Shown one piece after another: positions 17,504-25,858 of a DNA stretch of 64,000 nt; position 1 is the stretch's first letter; each line of letters opens with the position of its first letter. The notes under the pieces were generated by a model, which saw only the letters and a program-made list of their open reading frames with translations, did not search any database and was not told the DNA's origin. The DNA is from Paraburkholderia caffeinilytica (GTDB lineage Bacteria > Pseudomonadota > Gammaproteobacteria > Burkholderiales > Burkholderiaceae), in NCBI RefSeq assembly GCF_003368325.1, contig NZ_CP031466.1, positions 62,001-126,000 of the forward strand, in the 5' to 3' direction. A program made the translations under genes and the position numbers.

Positions 17504-18613
17504 ATGCGTACACAGCGCACAGCCAGCACCCTTGCAACCGATCTCGCCGATGCTCACCCACCCCAGCGTGCCGGTGGCGATGCGAGCCGGTCACGGTCGA
17601 AGTCGCACTTCTCCGGTGCGGCGAGCACAGTCCTGTCGCAACTGAGGTCGATTGGCGGCGGCTCGCGCCCCGCGACGCGCTCGCCCGGGGCTGCTTCGGC
17701 GACTGTCACGGCGAAGGAAGATCCTGTCGGGAACGCCGTCCAGTGGATCAATCAGCAGCGTCGGCGAGTCGATACGCCGCGCGCCAGTGCGAATGGTGGC
17801 GTGATGAAACTGACTCGCGAGCAGGCTGTGGTGATGAACAAGGTCGTGCCGAAGCGGGCCGCGCCCAAGCCGCCGACGGGCGCGAGCGGCGCAACCGCCA
17901 AAGCGCAGCCGAGCACGACAGCGTCTTCTCACACCAACCCGGAGATCGAGCCCGACGACGACGGGCTGTTCGAACTGCCTCTGCCGGCCACAGAGCGCGC
18001 GCCGCAGAAGACGCTACTTCAGTTGTTCAATGAAGAGCGCGCCTTTCAGCATGCCCCGGCGTCACTCGCTCAGACGCAAACTCAAAACACGGCAGCGGCT
18101 CCCGAGTATGACGACGATCTGATCGAAGTGGATCTGCACAGCGGTCGCGTCAATACCGGCGCTAAGGCATCGGAGCCAGCAGAGCCATCGGCCCCAGCCG
18201 GGCCGAAGAGCGCATTGCGCAAACCGGGCGCGGCCCGCCGCGAGGCCGGGCCGCGCGTGAGTTGGCATCCGGATGTCCGGGACACAAAGTTGGCGTCCGC
18301 GGAAGAAAAGAGCGGCTCACCGCAACGCGAAGCTACGGCGAACACCGGAGAAATCGCGGTGCTTCAGGACTCCAGCAAACTTCATATCGACGAGGCAAGC
18401 GATCAAGGCAAGGAAAGCCATGCAGGTGTGACTGACGAGCCGACGCTCGCGCGGTCGCCGTCACGCCGTGAGCAATCGAGCGCGACGGTATCGTCCGCGG
18501 CTTCAGTCGCGACGCCCGGGACATCAACTACGCCCACAGATCGCGCGCGTCGCAGTGGTATCACGGGCATGCTCGGCCGCATGGTCCAACTGCCGCGAAA
18601 ACTGTGGCGCTGA
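17504..18613 (+). CDS. Low-complexity unknown protein under PIP control, candidate T3S effector
   Basis: The 369-aa protein starts MRTQRTASTLATDL and is rich in Ser, Thr, Ala, Pro and charged residues along its whole length, suggesting it is largely disordered. A stretch of acidic residues (EIEPDDDGLFELPLP and YDDDLIEVDLHSG) and a basic, Arg-rich C-terminus (RRSGITGMLGRMVQLPRKLWR) can be seen. The segment PKSALRKPGAARR...GPRVSWHPD resembles a short linear-motif arrangement. I recognise no domain. The exact PIP box 150 bp upstream is the main evidence for a secreted role. Confidence 0.6.
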   Translation: MRTQRTASTLATDLADAHPPQRAGGDASRSRSKSHFSGAASTVLSQLRSIGGGSRPATRSPGAASATVTAKEDPVGNAVQWINQQRRRVDTPRASANGGVMKLTREQAVVMNKVVPKRAAPKPPTGASGATAKAQPSTTASSHTNPEIEPDDDGLFELPLPATERAPQKTLLQLFNEERAFQHAPASLAQTQTQNTAAAPEYDDDLIEVDLHSGRVNTGAKASEPAEPSAPAGPKSALRKPGAARREAGPRVSWHPDVRDTKLASAEEKSGSPQREATANTGEIAVLQDSSKLHIDEASDQGKESHAGVTDEPTLARSPSRREQSSATVSSAASVATPGTSTTPTDRARRSGITGMLGRMVQLPRKLWR

Positions 18614-18668
18614 GTGACGAGGTCACCCAGCAGCATTGCGGGGCAGGGGCGCACTTTGAAGCGCGCTC

Positions 18669-20027
18669 TCAAACGCACTTGACGTTCCCCAACATATCCA
18701 TCGTCTCTCGCAGCTTGCAGCGCGCCCGATGCATGCGCGCCTTAACCGTCGTCACCGGGCAGCCGGTGATCTCCGCGATCTCTGCGACCGAATGTCCGAG
18801 CACGTAGGCGAGCGCCATCACGAGCCGCTGCTCGACGGGTAGCAGATCGAGCGCCTTCGATAGCAGGTCCGACAATTCATGGTCGTGCCAGTACTGAGCC
18901 ATTGTATCGGCATGGTCGATGTCCAGCGGTTCGAATTCCGAACGGCGCTGGTCGCGCAACGCGCGCAGCGCCGAGCGATATGCGATGCCGATGATCCATG
19001 TCGAGACGCGGGCCTCGCCCCGGAAGTCGCCGGCCCGCTTCCAGACGACCATGAAGGTGTCGTTGATGATTTCGTCGATCACCTCGCTCTTCCACGTGAG
19101 CCGGGTCAGGAAGCGCGCAAGCCGCCGATGGTAGAGCCGGTACAGGCGGGCGAGCGCCGAGGCGTCGCCCGCCGCCACGCGCTCGAGCAAGGGCCGGTCG
19201 TGATCGACGGCAGCGAAGCCCTCACGCGCGACGAGATTCGCGGACACGTGGTTGGTGACTTCGTCGATCTCCTGGCGCGCGGTTTCGTGTCCACGCAGAT
19301 CGCCGATGTCGTGCATCGCGCCGACAATGCCGGTGATGCGTCCGTCCTCGTCATAGACGACGCCCTTGTAAAAGCGAACCATGCGTACGATGCCCGCCCC
19401 GTTGCGCACACCGGCCGCATACGTCTGCACGCCGCCGTCGGCTGCGAGATCGAGGTCGGCCTTGTGATAGGTCAGCGCGAGGTCCGAGGGCGCCACGTCA
19501 TAGACGGTCTTGCCGAGAATGCCGCCGCGGTCGATACCGAGAAAGCGTTCGAAGACCGGGTTGCAGCCGGTGTACAGGCCATTCGCGTCCTTGAAGAACA
19601 CCGGCGACACCATGCCGTCCGTGTGATTCTGCAGGGTGGAAAAGTCGGTGACGCCGTCGCGCGCATACGCAAGCAGCCTCGTCTGGGCGCGTGCGCGTTC
19701 GATGATGGCGTCCGGGTTCAACAGGTCTTCGTCGTTCACCGCGTCGTGGGCGCCGCGCGCGATGAGCGAGACGACTTGCCCGGCAGAAAGCTCGCGTAGC
19801 ACCGGGATCAGATAGTGTTCATCGCCGTTCTCGATCCGCAGCTTTTCTATTTCAACGCTAGCGTCGGTATCCGCGCAGTCGATAAACACGACCGCCGGCG
19901 ACGGGTCTTCGATCAGATGCGCGAGCCTTAGCGCCTGTGCGCCATGGCGCCTGATTGCCGCGGGCGTTGGGCGATCCGATGAACTCGACCAGAAAATGCG
20001 CGTTTCGTCGACAAGATGTGCCACCAT
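18669..20027 (-). CDS. Receiver-like / PAS / ECF sigma factor fusion
   Basis: ATG 20027 sits behind GAGGAAAGCGA and gives 452 aa. Residues 1-120 look like a receiver-type alpha/beta domain with an Asp at the end of strand 3 (VVFID, Asp50) but without a clear acidic pair near the start. Residues 125-245 are a PAS domain (MVSPVFFKDANGLYTGCNPVFERFLGI, GKTVYDVAP, then GIVGAMHDI). Residues 275-452 are an ECF sigma: DEIINDTFMVVWKRAGDFRG and STWIIGIAYR (region 2), LPVEQRLVMALAYVLGHS and TTVKARMHRARCKLRE (region 4). The sigma part is closely similar to that at 15677-16270. No anti-sigma gene is adjacent, so control is probably built in through the N-terminal sensors. Confidence 0.85.
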   Translation of the reverse strand: MVAHLVDETRIFWSSSSDRPTPAAIRRHGAQALRLAHLIEDPSPAVVFIDCADTDASVEIEKLRIENGDEHYLIPVLRELSAGQVVSLIARGAHDAVNDEDLLNPDAIIERARAQTRLLAYARDGVTDFSTLQNHTDGMVSPVFFKDANGLYTGCNPVFERFLGIDRGGILGKTVYDVAPSDLALTYHKADLDLAADGGVQTYAAGVRNGAGIVRMVRFYKGVVYDEDGRITGIVGAMHDIGDLRGHETARQEIDEVTNHVSANLVAREGFAAVDHDRPLLERVAAGDASALARLYRLYHRRLARFLTRLTWKSEVIDEIINDTFMVVWKRAGDFRGEARVSTWIIGIAYRSALRALRDQRRSEFEPLDIDHADTMAQYWHDHELSDLLSKALDLLPVEQRLVMALAYVLGHSVAEIAEITGCPVTTVKARMHRARCKLRETMDMLGNVKCV

Positions 20028-20272
20028 TCGCTTTCCTCACTTCTTTCTCATTGACTTGTGCACCGAACGAAAGAACGGCGGCAAGTCAAGTCATGCGGGC
20101 AAGAGAGGCACGGATCGGATAAGCCATGGGGCTGACGAAAGTTGCATGGCCCGCGCCTCAAACCGTTTGCCCAGCTATGAGCATACCTGCCCGACAGCGC
20201 GGAAATTATTGAATCGCGCGGCAGTTGGGACCGGCGGCCGCGTCTTGTCCCATGTATCGGGAACTATGTGAC

Positions 20273-20491
20273 TCAACCATGAATGATTCGCTTAATTCGC
20301 GTCCGGATCGCGGGTAACCTGCGCTTCGTCGCGCAACGCGAACTATTCTTTGCGCAATTATTTTTTTGCGATGCAGTGACTTGCTGGTAGGTGGCGTCAT
20401 CGAAGCAATCGGCGCGCGCGGATGGCGTGATGAGCGCAATGGCCATGCCGTGGGTGATGGCGAGCGGCGAACGATGAATGGCGTGCTGCAT
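20273..20491 (-). pseudogene. Truncated lytic-transglycosylase-like ORF (T3S-associated type)
   Basis: ATG 20491 follows a good AAGGAG. It encodes a signal-peptide-like N-terminus (HGMAIALITPSARA) and then DCFDDATYQQV, which recalls the mature start of IpgF/Hpa2-type lytic transglycosylases found beside T3S clusters. The frame then runs into unrelated sequence and stops after 72 residues, with no catalytic Glu region. I take it as the surviving 5' end of such a gene. The match is short, so confidence is low. Apart from this ORF and the PIP box at 20623, I see nothing in the gap 20028-20764. Confidence 0.35.
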
Positions 20492-20622
20492 GACGAACTC
20501 CTTCGAATCCTGCCGGACGGCGCGATTATGGTCGTCGCGACAATGAACGCGGGTGTGACGGCCGGAAAAAATGAAGGCGTGAACGAAGCCTGTCGCGCGG
20601 CGGCACACGGCCTTGTGCATGG

Positions 20623-20647
20623 TTCGCGCATGGACCCGACTTTTCGC
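20623..20647 (+). promoter_or_regulatory. PIP/hrpII box for the alpha/beta hydrolase gene
   Basis: TTCGC (20623-20627) and TTCGC (20643-20647) with an exact 15-base spacer. No perfect YANNNT is at 30-32 bp; CAATAC at 20682-20687 is the nearest candidate. The start codon is 117 bp downstream. Confidence 0.7.
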
Positions 20648-20764
20648 GGGGCTTCAGCGGGCGTGCTCAAGAGCAAGCGTTCAATACGTGCTCAAGCGAT
20701 GCGGGGCGCATCGTGCCGCGCGCGCGGCCGTTCGCTTAACCGCCTGCCGCGCAGAGGAGGCGCC

Positions 20765-22720
20765 ATGAAAACCCGTTCAGCGATCGACGCACGCTCGATG
20801 TCCGATCTCGGCCCGACGCCCGAGACCTCGACGCGCCGCAACGACACAGGCCGTCGTGCGCGCGCTCGTTCAACCGACTCCGCGTTGCTCACGCTCGGCG
20901 CGCGTTCGCCATCGCCGTCGTATTCACCGGCCGCGGTCGGCGACGGACGTGCGTCGCGCGCACCGGTTGAGCAATTGCAACGCTGGGGCGCGAGCGGAGA
21001 AATCCGGGAAGTGGCACCGGGCACGACGCTTGGCGAACTGATGCACCGCGAACGCCCCACGCCGGAGACGACTGCGCACATGGCGCGCCTGCAACAGCAC
21101 AACGCGACGCACGAACGTTCGGTGGGCGACAGCGGCAGCATGGTCGGCATGCGCTCGCCATCGCGTGGATCGCCGTCGACGCGATCGCAAGGTGGCGTCG
21201 ATCCACAGATGTCCTTGCAACCGAAAACACGGGCGGAAACATCGACGAGCACGGCAGCTCCCGGCGCGACCGCAAAAGTCGCGCATGCGCCGCGATCCGC
21301 AGGAGCATCACCTGCTTCCGAGGCGCGCACAGCAAAGCCGAGCTCCATTCGCGCGTTGCCCTCAGGACCGAAGATCAACGGCATGGACAACGTGCTGATG
21401 TCGGCCTACAACCTCGACGACGAGCAGCTCTCGTTGATCACCGGAGCACTCGGGCTTGGGCCCGCGCATGCCGATGAATACGTACGCAACATGCAGACGG
21501 CCACACTTGGGCGCATACTGCGCGGCGCGGTCTATCAGGGGCCGTCCATACCTGACGCGGCTTCGATCGCGCAGTTGAAATTCGGCCGCGGTTTGCCGCC
21601 CGAACGCCTGCAGCATCTCGTCGCGGTAGCCGGCAGGGCCGGCTGCTTCATGACCGAGCGACAGCAGCGAGGCAAGAATGGCGAGACGCAGCATCTGTTG
21701 CAGCTGCATTTCACCGGCGACGATGGCGCCGAGTCCCTCGCATCGCAGCCGGATTCCGTCAACTACAAGGCCGTGAAGGCGCTGTCCGAACTGATGGCCG
21801 AGCTCACAGCACCCGGGTATCGCGAGGACGCACAGCGCTTTTCGATCGACTCGGTCGCCGCGGGGATGAGGCCGGGCGACAGTTCGGGGGTATTCGTCGA
21901 GCACTTCGCAAAGCACACGCAGGCGAGTCCGCCGCGTATCCAACTGGTCTCTGAACACTTGAACGAGGCCAACATCCGCAACGCCTGGCTGTTCACGGCG
22001 CTCACTCCTGAACAGAAGGAGAAGCTCGTGCATGCGTCGAACGTCTCGCATCTTCAGTTCGAGGAGCGGCGATCCACGGCGGCAGACGGCACGCGCTGCG
22101 TGAAGCTGCGCGTCTTCTTCGGCGGAACGGAGAACTGGCGCGACGTGAGGCAGGCGCTCGTCAGCGGGACGGGCGGCGTTGGCACGGTGTTTGGCGCGGT
22201 GCGCGACGCGGCGGAAATCATTGCGCAAAAGATCGAGCACGCGCAGCGCGAAGGTTATCGCGTCGAATTCGACCACATCGCGGGGGCGTCGATGGGCGGG
22301 GCCAGCGCGCAACTCTTCACGGCGGCCCTGCAAAGCCGCGTCAGGTTGCAGAAGCCGGCGCCGCTCGTACTGCTCGATCCGCAATTGCCCAACACCGCGC
22401 AGTTGCGACATGCGGTAAAGGGGGGCACGCTCGAATACGACTATGCGAAGCCGCGGGGCGTCGCGGTCACGCTCGACTATCCTGCGAACCCCCGAAAAGG
22501 GCTGATGGGCCGCATGAAGGGCCTCGGCTTCAAGTCACCGGGCCTTGTGCGGCTCAAGCTCGCGTTGAGCGACTACGATGCCACGAGGCTCACGCCCGAA
22601 GGCGACACCGAGAGGTCGCCTCCGCAGACGAGCGGCCCTCCGGGCATGGGCTATCACGCCGACCCCGAACTGTATCTCGCAGCGATAAACCGCTTCACCC
22701 GCCGCGTCGAACTGAGTTGA
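20765..22720 (+). CDS. Alpha/beta-hydrolase (lipase-like) protein, candidate T3S effector
   Basis: I place the start at ATG 20765, directly after GAGGAGG, giving 651 aa. Residues 1-205 are Ser/Thr/Pro/Arg-rich. The C-terminal half contains a lipase class 3-like core: VKLRVFFGGTENWRDV (oxyanion-hole strand), then FDHIAGASMGGASAQLF, where GASMG is a G-x-S-x-G nucleophile elbow, and PLVLLDPQLPN as the likely strand carrying the acid Asp. The exact PIP box upstream and the effector-like N-terminus point to a secreted lipase or esterase. Catalytic His cannot be assigned with certainty; HADPELYLAAINRF near the end is a candidate. Confidence 0.7.
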   Translation: MKTRSAIDARSMSDLGPTPETSTRRNDTGRRARARSTDSALLTLGARSPSPSYSPAAVGDGRASRAPVEQLQRWGASGEIREVAPGTTLGELMHRERPTPETTAHMARLQQHNATHERSVGDSGSMVGMRSPSRGSPSTRSQGGVDPQMSLQPKTRAETSTSTAAPGATAKVAHAPRSAGASPASEARTAKPSSIRALPSGPKINGMDNVLMSAYNLDDEQLSLITGALGLGPAHADEYVRNMQTATLGRILRGAVYQGPSIPDAASIAQLKFGRGLPPERLQHLVAVAGRAGCFMTERQQRGKNGETQHLLQLHFTGDDGAESLASQPDSVNYKAVKALSELMAELTAPGYREDAQRFSIDSVAAGMRPGDSSGVFVEHFAKHTQASPPRIQLVSEHLNEANIRNAWLFTALTPEQKEKLVHASNVSHLQFEERRSTAADGTRCVKLRVFFGGTENWRDVRQALVSGTGGVGTVFGAVRDAAEIIAQKIEHAQREGYRVEFDHIAGASMGGASAQLFTAALQSRVRLQKPAPLVLLDPQLPNTAQLRHAVKGGTLEYDYAKPRGVAVTLDYPANPRKGLMGRMKGLGFKSPGLVRLKLALSDYDATRLTPEGDTERSPPQTSGPPGMGYHADPELYLAAINRFTRRVELS

Positions 22721-22971
22721 TACGCGATGTGCATCCGTCGCGTCCTGCCGATGCACTAACAGACAGAGAGATCTCACTCGATACCGTCAACGACGTTTCG
22801 CGCAACGAAACGGGCCTTTTGGCGCTCCGTTCCCGCGCTCCGCGGAATACGACGAACCACATATCACGAGTGAGAGGACAACAAGCTGTCTCGGGGATGG
22901 CGGTCGGCATCGCAGGAGGGGTGCCGGCCAGTAATCGGAAAGGTTGTCACTTATTTGGATGCGAACCGCCC

Positions 22972-23602
22972 GTGAATAATGACCTGCTCTTTGCAATCGC
23001 GACTGACGATCGGATGCTTCGACGCAATCTTGAAGAATCACTCGCCGGAGATGGCATCGTTGTCAAGTCGTTCTCGTGTGAGCTCGACCTGTTGCGTGCG
23101 ATGCGTGCGAACCGCTACGACCTGGTGCTGATCGACTCGAAGACCGAGTCGACAGCGACGAGCGCCATACTGTCATGGCGCAGCTTCAATGCCGACATCT
23201 GCACGCCGCTGATCGTGCTGACGAACAAGTCGAGCTGGGCTAGCCTGTTGCGCTGGATCGACACGGGCGCGACCGACGTCGTCAATTGGTACGACATGGA
23301 GCAGGTCCGTTTTCGCGCGCACCTTGCATTGCAACGGAGCGCTTCCAACAGCACGACGCACGAGATCCAGATCGGCCGCTATCTGCTGCAAAAGAACCCT
23401 GGCCGCGCGACCATCGACGGAGTCGAAATTCCGCTGACGGCGCGTGAATTCGCGATTGCGTGGCTGTTCTTCTCGAACCCCGGCAAATTCTTCAGTCGTG
23501 CGCAGATTGCAGCGGCATCTGGGCGCCGCCGAGCAGATTGCTGCGCGTACGCTCGAGCAGCACATCTACAAGCTGCACGCAGTGCGCACGACGGGCAAGT
23601 GA
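22972..23602 (+). pseudogene. Frameshifted OmpR-type response regulator, HrpG-like
   Basis: From GTG 22972 (no strong ribosome site) the product begins VNNDLLFAIATDDRMLRRNL, a receiver domain with the DD pair, YDLVLID (phospho-Asp) and PLIVLTNKSS, followed by the start of a winged-helix output domain (VEIPLTAREFAIAWLFFSNPGKFFSRAQIAAA). Around 23515-23522 the frame is lost. The expected continuation GAAEQIAARTLEQHIYKL is in another frame and stops at 23602 without the usual wing. At least two indels are needed to restore it. HrpG proteins of this type sit at the top of hrp regulation in Xanthomonas and Ralstonia. The HrpG label is inferred from context and general similarity. Confidence 0.6.
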
Positions 23603-23785
23603 CCGTTGATAATTCGAGAACGGCCACAACTAGTGCAATGACCTGACTGACGGAAACGGGTCGGCAAGGAGCATTCGATTTTCTCGAGAGCAGCCGTTCG
23701 CGATCAACAAAGTTGGCCGGAGGCGAATGAAGGGAATCGCTCCGATCACTCGACGTCCGGACCGCGTGTGGATGACCTGCGTGCG

Positions 23786-24037
23786 TCAGTGCCATTCGAT
23801 GCGACGCTTTTCCTCAGTTTCACGGTGGCGCCGATCGTCATCGAAATGGAGGTACTGGCTCGTCGTCGTTAGGGAAGCGTGTCCCAGATTGTCGCGGACC
23901 AGTCGCAGATCGACCTGCCGATCGGCCATGTGGGAACCCGCGCTATGTCGGAGCCAGTGGGCAGATGCCTGTTCAAGACGGTTGGCACGTCCTTGATTCG
24001 AGCCATTCGAATCGGCGCTCGAACGCAAGCGACTCAC
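23786..24037 (-). pseudogene. C-terminal remnant of a tyrosine recombinase (integrase)
   Basis: The minus strand encodes the end of a phage/XerCD-type catalytic domain: ASAHWLRHSAGSHMAD (H-x-x-R), DLRLVRDNLGHASLTTTSQYLH (box with the second His and the nucleophile Tyr) and the natural C-terminus. The rest of the gene is missing. The break lies next to the left end of the IS3 element at 24053, so insertion or a linked deletion probably removed the N-terminal part. Such integrases often mark island ends, consistent with a boundary of the T3S region here. Confidence 0.75.
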
Positions 24038-24112
24038 TGCGCCTGAGAAAACTGAGGCCGGCCGGAAAGCGTGGAGGCCAGCATTCCGTAAAATTCAGGA
24101 ATGGAGGCATAC

Positions 24113-24415
24113 ATGAACCGAATCCCCAAAGCCGTCTACACGAAGGAATTCCGTGAAGAGGCGGTGAAGCTTGCAATGACCGAGGGCGTTGGTGTATCGG
24201 AGGCTGCGCGTCGGCTGTCGATATCAATGAAGACAGTGGCAGACTGGGTGCGTGCTGCGAAGGCCGGCAAGCTGGAGCGTGTAGGTCAGCATCAAAAGGC
24301 GTTGACGGAGATCGAAGCTGAACTCGGGCGGGTCAAGCGGGGGCCGGCCGAAGTAAAGATGGAGCGCGATTTACTAAAAAAATTCGCGACGTACTTTGCG
24401 AGGGAGTCGCGGTGA
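24113..24415 (+). CDS. IS3-family OrfA (helix-turn-helix protein)
   Basis: A 100-aa protein from ATG 24113 (ATG 24101 is an alternative). It carries the transposase-8 helix-turn-helix: YTKEFREEAVKLAMTEGVGVSEAARRLSIS, then TVADWVRAAKAG, and a leucine-zipper-like C-terminus (ALTEIEAELGRVKR). OrfA binds the element's ends. A heptanucleotide A7 at 24376-24382 would let ribosomes slip -1 into orfB to make the OrfAB transposase. Confidence 0.85.
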   Translation: MNRIPKAVYTKEFREEAVKLAMTEGVGVSEAARRLSISMKTVADWVRAAKAGKLERVGQHQKALTEIEAELGRVKRGPAEVKMERDLLKKFATYFARESR

Positions 24416-25288
24416 AGTACGGCTTGATCGAACAGATGCGACAGGACTATCACGTGCCGCCGATGTGCCGGCTGCTGGGAGTGTCCATGAGTGGCTATTA
24501 CGCGTGGCGCACGCGGTCGCCGTCGTTGCGGGCACGGCAGGAACCGCGAGTGGAGGCCGAGGTGCTCGCTGCGCATCAGCGCACGTGTGAAAGTGTTCGG
24601 GCCCGAACGCTTGCAGAAACACCTCGATGAGCACGGCGTGCAGATCGGCGTTCATCGCATAAAAAGGCTGCGTAAAAAGCTTGGGTTGCGTTGCAGGCAG
24701 AAACGCAAGTTCAAGGCGACGACCAATTCGAAGCACGACCTGCCAGTGGCACCGAACCTGTTGAATCAGGATTTCACCGCAACCGCGCCAAATCAGGCCT
24801 GGTGTGGCGATATCACGTATATCGCGACCGACGAAGGCTGGCTGTACCTCGCCGGCCTGAACGATCTGTTCAGCGGCGAGCTGGTCGGCTACGCCATGAG
24901 CGGGCGCATGACGAAGCATCTGGTGATGCAGGCGTTGTTCCGCGCGGTTGCATCGCAGCGCCCGGTGGCCGGTCTGATTCACCACACGGACCGCGGCAGC
25001 CAGTACTGCGCCCACACATATCGGGAGCTCGTCGGCCAGTTCCGTATGCAGGCGTCAATGAGTCGACGAGGAAACTGCTTTGACAACGCGCCGATTGAAT
25101 CGTTTTGGGGTAGGCTGAAAAGCGAGCTGGTCTATCATCGACGCTTCGCCACACGCGAAGAGGCTAGGCGAGCCATCAGCGAATACATCGAGACGTCCTA
25201 TAACCGGCAACGCACGCAGGCTCGTCTTGATTACCTGTCATCTGCAGCATTCACGCAGCGATACTATCTGAATCAGGTCGCTGCTTAA
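24412..25288 (+). pseudogene. IS3-family OrfB transposase, frameshifted
   Basis: The first part (24412 to about 24592, KYGLIEQMRQDYHVPPMCRLLG) is in one frame. The rest is in the +1 frame: FGPERLQKHLDEHG, WCGDITYIAT (first Asp), HHTDRGSQY (second Asp) and NAPIESFWG (Glu). All three catalytic DDE residues are present. An extra base near 24594, within GAAAGTGTTCGGG, breaks the gene. The element is therefore expected to be inactive unless this is a sequencing artefact. Confidence 0.85.
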
Positions 25289-25858
25289 CCCGTTGGCGTC
25301 GACGCGTTCCGACCGACCTTATTGCGGCTATCGTATGAAAACGTCCGAATCCTGAGAGCACCCGTATAGGCGCCACCGGCACTGGGTGTTGAACTCGAAG
25401 CCAAGCATCAGTACGGCCTATTCTATCCGACAGATTTCTGTCAGTGCGCCAACCAGTAGGCCGAAGGGGCCTACGCCGATACGCGATATTTATAGTGCGG
25501 GAAGCGATTTATTCGCAGCCTTTACCGGGTTCCGGATAGATTCGAGCATTCCTCTAGCTTCCCTTTCTCCGAACACTCATGAAGACGCTCGCGCCACTAG
25601 CCCGCCGCCCGACCGAACCTTCAGATCGCGCGCGCGCCTCCTGATTCCCGCGCGATCTGGCCGTCGCGCGCGTTATCGTCGCGCGACAGCAGCCTGAACA
25701 CACTGAAAAGTGACGCGGCAACTCAGCCTGGCGCCGCGCCCCACGGGCTCCAGTCGAAGCCTCTTGTCGCTGCGCCGCTCAGCAGGAATGCCTGCCGCAA
25801 ACTGGCCGATTGGTTCGGCCTGAACAAAACCGGGCTCACCCCACTAGCGCTCAACCGG

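Larger units (their letters stand above)
24053..25321 (+). mobile_element. IS3-family insertion sequence
   Basis: The element is about 1.27 kb. Its ends form an imperfect inverted repeat of about 28 bp: the left begins TGAGGCCGGCCGGAAAGCGT at 24053, and the right, read in reverse from 25321, begins TAAGGTCGGTCGGAACGCGT. Inside are orfA and orfB overlapping with a run of seven A (24376-24382), the usual place for programmed -1 frameshifting in this family. No target duplication is evident. OrfB carries an extra frameshift, so this copy is probably inactive. Confidence 0.85.

Noticed and set aside
20503..20526. Reverse PIP-like pair upstream of the truncated transglycosylase ORF
   Set aside because: One half is ATCG instead of TTCG and the site lies too close to the start codon to act as its promoter.
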